A stretch of DNA of 64,000 bases from Euryarchaeota archaeon UBA552. GTDB taxonomy: Archaea > Thermoplasmatota > Poseidoniia > Poseidoniales > Thalassarchaeaceae. The position numbers and the translations under genes were made by a program. Where the stretch lies: positions 1 through 64,000 of the forward strand of contig DAMH01000030.1 of NCBI GenBank assembly GCA_002499585.1, written 5' to 3'. The notes under the pieces were generated by a model. It saw only the letters and a list, made by a program, of their open reading frames with translations. It ran no database searches and had not been told where the DNA came from. Shown piece after piece: positions 16,371 through 27,000 of the stretch (position 1 is its first letter; each line of letters starts with the position of its first letter).

Positions 16371-17102
16371 ATGAGAAGGATGAAGTTTGATACTTTACAA
16401 CATGTTCTAACGATTATGATACTCCCCTTTTTCGGTTTTCTGATTGGGTTGGGCATTCTGCCTGGTTATCTTGTCTTTGTGGAATTCCAAGACTGGAGTT
16501 TCGCCTCTGGTAACACGGGTTTGGTTCATTCAATGTGGATTTGCGTGGGCCTTGGCATGGGCTACATAGTCGGGGGGCTAGGATTGTTGACTGCGACCGG
16601 TATTTCTGGTGCAATTTTCGCGCTCAGGGGAAAGGAGGGTCGATTTCCGCTCAAGTCCATGGTGACTATACGGTGGGGCTTAGCACTCGTATTCCATCGG
16701 GTATCTCTCCTTTTCTTGCCCATACTTGTACCATCTCTGTTTTCCAACTTTTACTACAGACTGATGGGGCTGAACTTAGGTTCAGGGGTTATAATCAACA
16801 CACCTCGCATCAACGATGCCCCCATGATAACTCTGGGGGATGGAGTGGTGATTGGTGGAGATGCCACCATAAATGGTCATCTTGTTGAGATGAACGAGCT
16901 TGTTTTGGCTCCCGTCATCATAGAAGATGGGGCTCTCATCGGCGGGGGGTCGGTAATACAGCCGGGGACAAAAATTGGCAAAAATGCAGTCGTTGCATCC
17001 AGAGCAGTCGTCCCAAAATGGACAGAAATACCGGATGGTGAAACATGGGGCGGAATTCCCGCAAAGTGTATCAGGAGGGCTGATGGGAGCAGGCCCGACT
17101 AG
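16371..17102 (+). CDS. Membrane-anchored left-handed beta-helix acyltransferase
   Basis: The 243-residue product has two or three N-terminal transmembrane segments (about 10-32, 47-75 and 100-118). A hexapeptide-repeat domain follows (about 125-225; imperfect LGSGVI, LGDGVV, IGGDAT, IEDGAL, IGGGSV, IGKNAV repeats) and closes with WGGIPAKCI, the usual end of acetyltransferases of the LbH family. It resembles the transferase half of Pls/NRPS-like membrane proteins. Start ATG 16371 is the base after the transporter stop; ATG 16380 is an alternative. It may acylate a substrate moved by the transporter. Its last four bases overlap the convergent gene. Confidence 0.7.
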   Translation: MRRMKFDTLQHVLTIMILPFFGFLIGLGILPGYLVFVEFQDWSFASGNTGLVHSMWICVGLGMGYIVGGLGLLTATGISGAIFALRGKEGRFPLKSMVTIRWGLALVFHRVSLLFLPILVPSLFSNFYYRLMGLNLGSGVIINTPRINDAPMITLGDGVVIGGDATINGHLVEMNELVLAPVIIEDGALIGGGSVIQPGTKIGKNAVVASRAVVPKWTEIPDGETWGGIPAKCIRRADGSRPD

Positions 17103-17794
17103 GCTGAGCGTATTCGGTCAATGAGATCTGCCTTCTTTCCCTTGGCATCCATACCCTGCTCGCTCAAAATTGCTCTCAGCTCAGCGACCTTGAGTTTCTC
17201 CAGACCGTCTCCCACATCCTCAATTTTATCCTTGGAAGTCATATCATGAGCATTTTCCATCTGGGCTTTGAAAGCAGCTTGCTTCTCCTGCTGATCCTTC
17301 ACGGCCTCAACAGCCCTTTCAATCATGTCGAATCTGTTCTTTATGGCCTCATTGAGTTGTTCGAATAGGCTCATGTGGGATTGATACCACTCGTCTCGTG
17401 CTCCGAGCTCTGCCTGAGAAACTCTGAGAGACTCGTCTAGTTCCTCTGCTACTTCGAAGACTCTTCCGAGTCTTGCGGACTCCCTGGAATACATTTCTTC
17501 CATCTTTTCTAAGTCTGGCTCCAGATGCTGAATTCTCTTTCTCGCTTTTGCGTGATCCATTTCCAAGTCCCTAATTCTTGAATCCTTTTCACCAAGAAGT
17601 GACTCCAAACCTTCGCGCTCTATCTCTTTGTCAATGGCCTCTTTCTCCAAGACGTCTATTACCGCATTCTTTTCTTGAAGCTCTTCCTCGAGTCTTCTGT
17701 AAGCTACGTAGAGCTTCTCCAGCCTTTGCGTTTCCTCCTGAAGTCGCCCCTCTAACTGTGTCACACGCTCCTCGGACATTATAGGGCCCTCCAT
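17099..17794 (-). CDS. Coiled-coil protein with C-terminal SAP domain
   Basis: A 231-residue protein, almost all charged helix. Residues about 5-185 form a long coiled coil rich in Glu, Lys, Arg and Leu, with no hydrophobic segment, so it is cytoplasmic. The last 33 residues match a SAP domain (LEKLKVAELRAILSEQG, then GKKADLIDRI), a helix-extended-loop-helix that binds AT-rich DNA and is common in eukaryotic chromatin proteins. A structural DNA-organising or scaffold role is inferred. No close family is recognised. It is convergent with the acyltransferase and 54 bp downstream of the M20 peptidase gene's stop side. Confidence 0.7.
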   Translation of the reverse strand: MEGPIMSEERVTQLEGRLQEETQRLEKLYVAYRRLEEELQEKNAVIDVLEKEAIDKEIEREGLESLLGEKDSRIRDLEMDHAKARKRIQHLEPDLEKMEEMYSRESARLGRVFEVAEELDESLRVSQAELGARDEWYQSHMSLFEQLNEAIKNRFDMIERAVEAVKDQQEKQAAFKAQMENAHDMTSKDKIEDVGDGLEKLKVAELRAILSEQGMDAKGKKADLIDRIRSA

Positions 17795-17848
17795 CTTGAA
17801 TGATATGAACCCTGATGTTCATTGATTGTCATTACAGATTGATTTTGA

Positions 17849-19258
17849 TCAGTTTCCAACTGAACGAACAACCGCTGCAATAACAGCTGTTAATCTCTTT
17901 GCCGAGGGGATGTGTAACTTTTCATCTGGCCCATGAGCGTTGTTACCCGGGCCTGCAGCGCCTGTGCAAAGAAACGCAGCATCCGGGTATTTTTTTTGCA
18001 TCATGGCCATGAACGGTATAGTGCCCCCAACCCATGTTGGGTGCGGAGGCATGCCGGTTAGAGATTCAGATGCTTCTGTCAATGCTTTAGCTACATTCTC
18101 CGGTAGCGATGGAGCCCGAAAACCATCAGCAGGCGGATGACTTTCAAAATTCACCTCAGCGCCATAAGGGGGATTTGATTCTAGGGTATCGGTCAACTCT
18201 TGCAATGCGGACACGGAATCTACCCCAGGAGGTATCCTGATGCTCAATGCCAAATCAGTGTGCGTCCTCAAAACATTTCCCGCAGACTCAACTGGTGGCA
18301 TACCCCCTGACCCGATAACCGAGAGTGCTGGTCTCCAATTGATATCTAGGAGCATATCAGATATTTTTCCGTTTTGTGGTTTCAAACCCTCAACAACAGG
18401 GAGCCCATTCCAAAGTTCTTCTCCGACGACTGCGGCAATATCCTCCGCAGAATTGAATATTTTTTCTTCAATCTCCGTATGTAGAGAGGGTAAGAGTATT
18501 CGACCAGTCGCCGAATCCTCTATTCTGTCTAGCAGGTGTCTTGCTATCCTGAAAGAAGAGGGGATGGCACCGCCTGCCATCCCAGAATGAACGCCCTCAT
18601 GCGATACCCTGACCGATAACGTGCCATGTATCAAACCTCTCAGCGCATCAGTGGTCCATATTCGGTCATAATCTGGGCCGCCGCTATCCATGACCACCAC
18701 AAGATCTGGACTACCAAGATATTTAGAACAATGATCGAGGTAATATGGTAGGTCGTAGGACCCAGATTCTTCGCACGTTTCAATCAGGAATGTCACCGAT
18801 GGATGATTCTGATTGTGATCTTGAAGCGCCTTGATGGCACTTAAACAAAGATACCCCCCATAGCCATCATCAACAGAACCGCGCCCGTAGAGCCAAGGAT
18901 CCCGTCTGACAGCATTCAGGGGGCTCAGACCGTCTGACCAAAGTTCAGGCCTTGAAGGCTGCTTGTCGAGATGGGAATAGAAGAGCACCTCTCCTGGTCC
19001 AGACCCCTCAACTTTGATAATTAGAAGAGGTGTTAGGCCGTCGAGTTCAAACTTGTGAGTCTGGATACCTGATACGTCTTGTTCCATTGCCCAGCGTTCG
19101 AATATATCTATCGTCTCGTGCAGCTCCCCTCTTAGTTTCCAATCCGGATCAAAACTTGGGGATAGTGCTTTGACTTGTATTAACTCAGATAGGCTAGGTA
19201 TGATTGATTCTTCCCAATGGTTGTTAGACCATTCTAGTATCTTCTGGTGTTCTACCAT
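17849..19258 (-). CDS. M20-family metallopeptidase (dipeptidase/deacylase)
   Basis: A 469-residue M20 enzyme with two zinc ions. Ligand motifs are present: YSHLDKQP (first His), YGRGSVDDGYGG (bridging Asp), ETCEESGS (catalytic and ligand Glu), VMDSGGPD (Asp) and a late histidine in AHGPDEKLH. A dimerisation (lid) domain occupies about 205-350. It resembles CNDP/DapE-like dipeptidases acting on peptides with a free carboxylate. There is no signal peptide, so it works in the cytoplasm, finishing peptide breakdown. ATG 19258 is chosen over TTG 19270. It lies 58 bp after AddA on the same strand, possibly in one transcript. Confidence 0.85.
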   Translation of the reverse strand: MVEHQKILEWSNNHWEESIIPSLSELIQVKALSPSFDPDWKLRGELHETIDIFERWAMEQDVSGIQTHKFELDGLTPLLIIKVEGSGPGEVLFYSHLDKQPSRPELWSDGLSPLNAVRRDPWLYGRGSVDDGYGGYLCLSAIKALQDHNQNHPSVTFLIETCEESGSYDLPYYLDHCSKYLGSPDLVVVMDSGGPDYDRIWTTDALRGLIHGTLSVRVSHEGVHSGMAGGAIPSSFRIARHLLDRIEDSATGRILLPSLHTEIEEKIFNSAEDIAAVVGEELWNGLPVVEGLKPQNGKISDMLLDINWRPALSVIGSGGMPPVESAGNVLRTHTDLALSIRIPPGVDSVSALQELTDTLESNPPYGAEVNFESHPPADGFRAPSLPENVAKALTEASESLTGMPPHPTWVGGTIPFMAMMQKKYPDAAFLCTGAAGPGNNAHGPDEKLHIPSAKRLTAVIAAVVRSVGN

Positions 19259-19316
19259 AACCCGTCCCAAGTGATACTAGTTCATTGAAGATTCCATGTT
19301 TTGATGTATTTTGTAC

Positions 19317-22300
19317 CTAATTGCTGAGCTGATCTCTTGCCAAAAAAGAGAGAGTTGATTCTACTTTCTTACAGAAATCTTCTATCATACCAGCAGGATA
19401 CTCTATCATTCTACCATTACCAGCCCAAACAATTGCAGGCGGGAGTAGGTTTCTCTGCATTTCAAGAGGAGATTGTTTGTTCATAGCCCTGAGTGCCTCG
19501 TGATATACAGCGAGTTGATTCCCATGCCGTCTCAACAACTCAAACTCAAAGTCGGTTCTCGGATTGTGGTCATCTCCCACCGGTCTATCAGATATACCGG
19601 ACACAGTCGAGTCGGTCTTAACGTCAACAGCCCTGATTGTAGGTCTTCCATCTTGGTCTTCTGTACAAATGACAAGGTCAATGAAGCCCTCCATTTTGAC
19701 GACAGCGCGATTTTCTATGCTCGTCTCCATCAATCCATACGGAGTCCAATTTCCGTGTATTATCGATGGGAAGGTGACAGTCTTTGAAAAAATGAATGGC
19801 AACTCAGTTCGATGGCCATGAAGAGCGTGGCCGCAGACCTGTTCTCCTCTAGATAACATGCCCAAATGACCGTGGTTTATTTTTTGCATTATGTTTTTTA
19901 CATGTCTGATTAACGGACCTTTATTTGATTCAATTCCAATTTCATTCAAGACAGATTCTATCAGGTAATCGTCTGTCATTCTGTGAGGTCTCTGCATCGT
20001 CCATGAGTTAGGCAGTGGAGGCCAGAAAGATCCTCCGGGGTGTCCTATCCCCACCTCAACAATCCGATGAACTATATTTCCCAATTCAGATGGATGCAGA
20101 TCTATTTGGTTGCTGATATTTGAGGATTCATGTCCTTTTGGTCCGAAATGATTGGCATCAGAGGCATCGTGTAAAGATGAGGGGGCTATCTTTACATGCC
20201 TTGGCGCTGAGAAAGCTGCTGCTGTTTTCGGCATTGATGCGATTGGCGACTCAGAGATTGCTTGTATAGCCTGATTCAATCTGACGTATGGTGTTTTTTC
20301 GGTAATTTCTTGCTCCAAGCAATCGTAGCTATGGATCAATGTTGTCCCGATTGATGAAGATGCGTTTTTTCTTTCATGTTGAACTTGTAGTTCGTTGGGG
20401 TCTAACACGATTTCCACTCGTTTTGATGGGTTTTTATCGGAAAGAATATCATCTGAAGAGAGCCATGGAGAGGTGTGTTCTCCGCATTTCCAAGCTCGAG
20501 ACCTCATTGCATTTGTGATCATTGATCCCAGTGATGGCTGGGTCCTTGAGTCATGGAAAAAAGATACTCCTGATCCCTCAATCCATCTTGAGGCGTTCCT
20601 CCCGTCATGTGATCCAACTAGGATCAATCTGTCCTCAGCTCGTGTGGCTGCGACATACAAGAGCCTCCTATTCTCCGCATCTCTCCTTGATTTGTTTATC
20701 CATTTGGAATAATTCCAAACAGCAGATTGAAGTCCCTGACTGTTGCCCCACGGTTTTGGGTTCCCCGCGAAAATATCTGCAGTCACTGCGAATCCCTGTA
20801 AATTCTGATGGCTCAGGCCGACCTGCCTATCACTGAATAGGTCTGCGAGGATCACAACTTTCGCCTCAAGCCCTTTTGAGCGGTGAATGGACATGATCCG
20901 AACGCTATCTGCTTGTGGATTTGTTCTACTTTTTACCCCATCTTTTACGTCCTCCCGCAAAGATCTGAGTACATCAGCCGCAGCTGCCTTGGAGCCTCCT
21001 TCCTTTTGCAGCATCTCCAAGATCACTTTCACAGCCCTTTCTGCATCTTGTCGATTCGTATCTGATGGATAAGCAATCAGCAAATCGGATTGATCGAGTG
21101 TATCATGCAAAATTTGATGCATATTGTTGGCTTCGTTCAGTTCAAACCAACGTCTTGACAATCTCCCGAGAGGAGTGTCACCAAGGAATACAGACATTTG
21201 TTGGATTAAATCGCTTGATCCATCACAATTGGAAAGGAATTCATCTAATTCGTCATCGGACATCCCTATTAACGGCGACCTTGCGACCCAGGCAGCATGA
21301 TGTCTGGAGAATGGACGGGCGCACAATTGGAATAGTCCTTCTATCGCCTTTACCACAGGTTGTTTGAACAAGTCGCCCTCTTGGTCTGCGTGGGCTTTTA
21401 TTCCAAACTTTCCTAGTTCCTCGAGCAGCGCGTCCCTTATCCCGGTTCGTGTGGCCATTAGAATCATGATGTCACTAGATTTTATCTTCTCAGATTTTAT
21501 CTCAGACCATTGGCCATCAGGGCTCTTGATTTTCACTGATTTTCCTTCAATGAGCGACTTGACTCTCATGGCTATGAATCTGGCATTTCGTCTCACCCTC
21601 CCTGAGACCCTACTCGCCAACGGATCTATGGGGATATCGAGATCCTCAGGAGGATCTTCAGTCCGATGTTCTTGGGTTGGACATATCCATTCTAAATGCC
21701 CATTGGCTTGGAGTTGGAGCACCTTTTCAATTGAAGGATCGTTGGAATCGACTTCACCGTAACACAGATCGTTGGGACTCGGTGATCTGAGGTCCTGAGG
21801 AGATGCATACCAAGTGCTTCCGGGGACGCTTTTATGTCTCTCTGAGAAAACCTCCCTCCACCAGCCGTTCATCTCTTCGAGTAGTCCTTTTTTTGTCCTG
21901 AAGTTAACGTTCAATCTGATCAGTCCCTCCATTCTTGCTATTTTTTCGTCGTTGGTGATTTTTTCATCAATTCCATCAACCTGGTCGAATCTGATCCATG
22001 GCTCAAGTTCTCTCCCTGACGCCACATTGACATTAGAGGCCGTTGAGAAGGAAGAGTTTAGATCATATCTGGGATCTCTACTTTTTTCCTTACGCCTGAG
22101 TGGTGGTTCCATGGTGAGGGCTGGAATATTCAGTAGTTCCCAATTGTTTATTGTTCTCAATTTTTCTGTAAACTCATGGAATCTGGATGCCTCAGCATGC
22201 CTGAACGCATAAACAGATTGTTTGACGTCTCCCACATAGCAGACAGTTGGCTGCCAAGGTGTTTCAGGAATTTCCTCATCATGGTTTACCTCTCTTGGCC

Positions 22301-24068
22301 CCCACAATCTAGCAAGTAACCTCCATTGCAACGGGGAGTTATCCTGTGCCTCATCTATTATGAATGCTCTAAATCTTCTCCTGATCGCCTTCAATGCAAG
22401 CCAGCGTTTTTGCAAATCCTCAACTGCTCGCTCTAGGGAATTTACAGAGTGTCCTGAGGCCCCCGACAGGATCATGGTGTGTAGATCATGAATAGCCCTC
22501 TCGATATGGTCATCCAGCCAGGGTTCTGACGGACCTTTGTCTAGCGTGTTGACGACAGAGTTTGGATAATGGCCGCTCAATCTACAGTTTCTGGGGCATT
22601 GAACCAGCAAAAAATCACTAGCGAGTCGGGAAACGTCATCGAAGTCTCTTAATTTTCTTTTGAATTTCAAACTCCTTGAAATTTCTATAATCCCAATCAT
22701 CGCCATTCTGAGATCTTGTAAATGATGGGCCTCGCCATCTATGTTGAGAGTCAGGGGCCCTGAACCTTGCATCGAAGCGACTCTGTCGGGGGGAGGGTAT
22801 GGTACGGAGGTGACTCCTGGTGTTTCTACGAGAGGTATCATGATTGTAGCATGTTCTATGATTGCAGAGATGTCTTCTCTATTGAGGATGGATCGGAGTT
22901 CAAGACAACGACTCTTTAAATTCGACTTGACTTCTTTCGCAGCCTTCCCGTTCCCCATCTGTGTGTAGGAGATCAGTCCCGAACCCCAAGAAGTTGTTGA
23001 TGGGATTTTATTGTTGGGAAACACCGATGCTTTAGGATCAAGTGGACTGTTTTTTGATAGAGACAGGAGTCTTGAAATCCATTTCAGTCTACCAATGCTC
23101 GTTTCCGGCTGGTCAAGAGCTAAATGGTCTAGTTCATGGATCCTGTCGTCCGCTCCCCAACCCGTAGGTGCAAGTAAATGGAGATTGCTTTTGACAATCT
23201 CCATTACTTCAAAACAAGGCGGTTTAAGTTCCAAAAATAAGGAATCAATCTTTTCTTCGTCTATATTTGAGGTGATTATATCAAATAACTTCGAAGGGGA
23301 TATCCTACCTCTCTCTGACATACTTCGGGATGCTTCATCGACCAAGATAGAGCTTGAATGGAGTCCTCTGAGGATCAGGTTCAACCTGGTGCGTCCAGAG
23401 TACAACTTGAGCAGCCGATCTCTTGCCGAAAGAATGTCTGCTGTCTTGTCTGTTTGCAGTAATTCGGAGTCGCTCACTGAAAATCTATTTGGATCAGAGG
23501 GCAACCTCCAAAATGCATCGATTGCTTCGATAATTAATGTCTCACGTTGTGCATCTGTGACTATCTCAGATTCCGTTGTGTCGCCGAGTGTTGGAAGGTG
23601 TGGTTTTACCAACCTACTGAAAAAGGAGTCAATCGTACCTATTGGGGCATCTTCTAACAACATCATTAGTTGTTCTTTATCCGCCTCCGATCTCAGTCTT
23701 GGGTCTGCTGAATCTTGACTGTCTCTGGATCTTATTTCCATGGACTTTATTCTATCTCTCAACCTAGTCTTCATTTCATCCGCTGCCATATTCGTGAATG
23801 TCAGCAAAACAACTTCCCCCGGCAGGAGCCCCTTCCAATTCTTTGGATCCGTCAAATCTTTCATCTGACTGTTCAAAATACCGGATGATATTCGTGGAGG
23901 CCTTGCCGGTTGCGGGAGTATCTCTGTAGCTCTCTGTCTTTCAGTTAGATAATGTTGAATCGCTCTATCCACAATTGTTCGTGTCTTGCCCGTCCCTGCT
24001 CCTGCATCAATGGCTATGTGGGCGTCCAAATTTAGAGCCAGACGCTGGCCTGTGTTCGGGCGAGTCAT
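19317..24068 (-). CDS. AddA-like UvrD-family helicase-nuclease
   Basis: At 1583 residues this is a large superfamily 1A helicase fused to a PD-(D/E)XK nuclease. Helicase motifs: Walker A GAGTGKT (about 23-29), DEAQD (Walker B, IIDEAQDNSP), motif V region SIHRSKGLEAKVV, motif VI LLYVAATRAEDRL. The C-terminal nuclease shows GNIVHRIVE (His), GFIDLV (Asp), VDVKTD (Asp-x-Lys) and QLAVYHEA (QxxxY), so it should be active. In bacteria AddAB or RecBCD resect double-strand breaks for RecA. Here it would feed RadA. The gene overlaps AddB by four bases, so the two are translated together. Bacterial-type AddAB is unusual in archaea. Names follow the pattern; no chi recognition can be read. Confidence 0.85.
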   Translation of the reverse strand: MTRPNTGQRLALNLDAHIAIDAGAGTGKTRTIVDRAIQHYLTERQRATEILPQPARPPRISSGILNSQMKDLTDPKNWKGLLPGEVVLLTFTNMAADEMKTRLRDRIKSMEIRSRDSQDSADPRLRSEADKEQLMMLLEDAPIGTIDSFFSRLVKPHLPTLGDTTESEIVTDAQRETLIIEAIDAFWRLPSDPNRFSVSDSELLQTDKTADILSARDRLLKLYSGRTRLNLILRGLHSSSILVDEASRSMSERGRISPSKLFDIITSNIDEEKIDSLFLELKPPCFEVMEIVKSNLHLLAPTGWGADDRIHELDHLALDQPETSIGRLKWISRLLSLSKNSPLDPKASVFPNNKIPSTTSWGSGLISYTQMGNGKAAKEVKSNLKSRCLELRSILNREDISAIIEHATIMIPLVETPGVTSVPYPPPDRVASMQGSGPLTLNIDGEAHHLQDLRMAMIGIIEISRSLKFKRKLRDFDDVSRLASDFLLVQCPRNCRLSGHYPNSVVNTLDKGPSEPWLDDHIERAIHDLHTMILSGASGHSVNSLERAVEDLQKRWLALKAIRRRFRAFIIDEAQDNSPLQWRLLARLWGPREVNHDEEIPETPWQPTVCYVGDVKQSVYAFRHAEASRFHEFTEKLRTINNWELLNIPALTMEPPLRRKEKSRDPRYDLNSSFSTASNVNVASGRELEPWIRFDQVDGIDEKITNDEKIARMEGLIRLNVNFRTKKGLLEEMNGWWREVFSERHKSVPGSTWYASPQDLRSPSPNDLCYGEVDSNDPSIEKVLQLQANGHLEWICPTQEHRTEDPPEDLDIPIDPLASRVSGRVRRNARFIAMRVKSLIEGKSVKIKSPDGQWSEIKSEKIKSSDIMILMATRTGIRDALLEELGKFGIKAHADQEGDLFKQPVVKAIEGLFQLCARPFSRHHAAWVARSPLIGMSDDELDEFLSNCDGSSDLIQQMSVFLGDTPLGRLSRRWFELNEANNMHQILHDTLDQSDLLIAYPSDTNRQDAERAVKVILEMLQKEGGSKAAAADVLRSLREDVKDGVKSRTNPQADSVRIMSIHRSKGLEAKVVILADLFSDRQVGLSHQNLQGFAVTADIFAGNPKPWGNSQGLQSAVWNYSKWINKSRRDAENRRLLYVAATRAEDRLILVGSHDGRNASRWIEGSGVSFFHDSRTQPSLGSMITNAMRSRAWKCGEHTSPWLSSDDILSDKNPSKRVEIVLDPNELQVQHERKNASSSIGTTLIHSYDCLEQEITEKTPYVRLNQAIQAISESPIASMPKTAAAFSAPRHVKIAPSSLHDASDANHFGPKGHESSNISNQIDLHPSELGNIVHRIVEVGIGHPGGSFWPPLPNSWTMQRPHRMTDDYLIESVLNEIGIESNKGPLIRHVKNIMQKINHGHLGMLSRGEQVCGHALHGHRTELPFIFSKTVTFPSIIHGNWTPYGLMETSIENRAVVKMEGFIDLVICTEDQDGRPTIRAVDVKTDSTVSGISDRPVGDDHNPRTDFEFELLRRHGNQLAVYHEALRAMNKQSPLEMQRNLLPPAIVWAGNGRMIEYPAGMIEDFCKKVESTLSFLARDQLSN

Positions 24069-27000
24069 GATAACCGTCCTCCCGCCATTCGTTGATTGCA
24101 GAGATTTTTACCCTCGCAAAAATCACATGTATTGCTACTCGGAGTGGGATTGATAACTCCTGAGTTTGCGTTATGTACAATTCTACCTGCTACGGTCAAT
24201 CTGTGCGTCATCCATGCCCGAAAGGGATCTGAGTCTGTGTCTGGACCTTCGTCATAAAATCGAAACATGTTCGAGGTCATTTTTGTGACAGAGCCGCAAC
24301 TGGCGTCCTTTATCCATTCAGGTGCCCAGTCTGAGATTTCGATCATGTGCTCGGAATCAAAACCAAGCATGCTTACTCCTGCGCCAATGACCAAATCACC
24401 TGGGTGGGCAATTTCCCACGCTCGGGAATAAATTGCCAACTGCAACTCATCGAAAATCGCTCTTTCATGTCTTTTAATGGGTTTGATACTCGTCTCGCTT
24501 GTTTTCAAATCTCTGATTAAAATTAATCTTCTTGGTTTCCATCCTGTTCCAGTGATTCTCAACGGAGCGATATTAGAACTTCCATTCTCATCAACCCACC
24601 TCTGGCAATTTTCATCGAATGGAACCAAGTCTATTCTATCAACGAAACCAGTACTTATGAACGGTGAAGATTTCTTCCCCTCCTCGGCAAATGGTTGTCC
24701 TATTTCGACTTCTATGATCCTGTCTAATTTGTTCAATTGCCACTCCAATGCTAATGGTCCGGATCGCTGTAGTTTCTTCTCCGCGGCTATCAAAGAACCG
24801 ATCCTGCCAGCGCTTGGTATCGGTTTTGGATCTGCGAGCCATGATGACCATGATTCGGGTGATAATCCAGTCAGCATCCACAGTCTCTGCGTCGAAACCG
24901 CATCCGATCTCAGGAGCCATGGTGCTCTCGATGATAGGGAATTCAAGCCTATCATCATCAGTTCATCGTCTTGAATTTCACTCGTTGAGATCGAGAATGG
25001 ACCAGAGTGGAAATCCTGGCTATTGGCCTCCTCACCTTGTCTGAGGCCCAAGACCCCCAATTGCAAATCATGGTGTATACCATGTAGGAGGCTGCCATAC
25101 ACTCTTGAGTCCAAATCTTGGACTGACCTTTCATCTTCTGAGAGTGATAGTTTATCTGTCAGCCAGCCTTTTCTCGGACAGTCTAGCCACCTTTTCAATC
25201 GGCTTGGTGACCATTTCCTACGGCTCATTGATATGTTTGTCTGGCCATGCCTCGCATCGTGTTGTGAAATGCCCGTTATTGCCAAATCCAATGGCCTTGG
25301 ATCTACAGTGGCGGTATCTGAGTGGTGCTTTCCGGCACCAATGACTGGCCATCTATGATTGAGCCTCGGGGGATTTGATTTAGCCTTCGATGAGGGATTT
25401 GCTATCTCTTTTACCGGTGGCAACATAACTCTGTTTGTGGAGGTCTCAGATAGGAATCCGTCATCATCTGCCTTTGTGGGTGTCCTCTGGATCATGTCAT
25501 CCACTAGTGATCTGCTCAACTCAATGAGTGGAGTGAACTCACCCAATGGTTTTCTTGAGCCTGGTATGCCTTTACTTATCATCAGACCGTTCTGGCTCAA
25601 TAAGTCTCTCGGAGAGGTTTTCAAATGGGGTACATGGGTGTTATCTGGTTCATCTTTTTCTTGTTTACCAAGCCATTCGTCGAGTATGAGTGAGGGCAAA
25701 GACGATTCGTCATTTGTTGCATGGATGACGATCACATCTGGTGCTGAATTCAATAGATGCCTGAATGAGTGCCGTGCTGATTTTATTCTGAGGTCTGGAC
25801 CTGCAATGTCAAGCTCGTATCTATCTTGATCAGTTAGCAATGGTATTTTTGGAGGTTTCATGGACCATTCGGATGACAGATGAGTGATTAGCACCAAGTC
25901 CGCAGTGCAACCGAGTGCGTCCTCAGGTCTCAATATCCTGAGGTTCGGATCTCTCACTTGTTCCTCTGAGCCTATTGGATTCATGATCAGTCTGTGTGTA
26001 CGGTCGACCCATTCATGTCCGTGCTGGACAACATTGAGACTGAGTGCTCTGCAAATACTACTGAAGTTGTCCAAGGACTGATGGATGTGGTCAATTGCCT
26101 GTGTGACTTGGCTTAGTTGTTCCTTGTTGGAGAGATCTGACTTTTGATCTGCGAGACTCTCTAAGTAGCCACTAATCCAATCATCAGCATTGGGAAAAGA
26201 GACTGGGATAGGAAGTTCGGCCCCAGTCTTGCATCCTCTTCTGTAAGTCGGATTACGTAGTGCTTCTCTTTCGTAGTCTTCCAAAAGTGGTGAAATGTTG
26301 CTAGCAATGATCAGGAGCCACCACTGAACTTCCTCGAGCTTCTCTAGATGCTCACCATCATTATTGATCTTCGACATTGCATGCAGCCAATCTGAAAGTG
26401 ATCCTTGTCCGCCGGTTATGTGATGGTTTCTCGCACAGGTCTCGATTATTTTATCGTGGAACTCGGGTTTAATATCAGAACAAAGTGGGTGTTTTGGGAT
26501 GTCACGCAATTCACCAAGTATTCCTCGATCATTCACCCCTCTTAGCGATTCCATCGAGAATGCACGATTGCCGATTCCCACGGTCATATCCGCGATCAAT
26601 GAGGAAAGGAAGGGGTTAGTGGTCTCCGAATCCAGTGATGGATTGATCATCGATGGTATGGAACAAATAGATCTATTCCATTCGGACTCTCTGTCGGACC
26701 ACATTGGATCTATGATCATAATTTTGGCCGATGGGTCATCCAGTCTTTTTCTCTTGATGAAATGGGATGCTGAGGCAAATGTCTCACTAGAAACCTCCAC
26801 TTGGGCTTCCATAACTCTCGTTTCAGAATGCTGGTGAGAGCGTGTTGGTTCATGCTGAGGTATCCAGATCGGAAGCTGATGTTTGGTTGTTACTGGATAG
26901 ACATCCGCAATCTGAAATCCATGTTCTCCTCGCCTGTAGTTTCCGGTGTATGAGAGTTGATGGATGGGGGCGTGCAAGAGTAAACTCAAAAGGAATCTTC

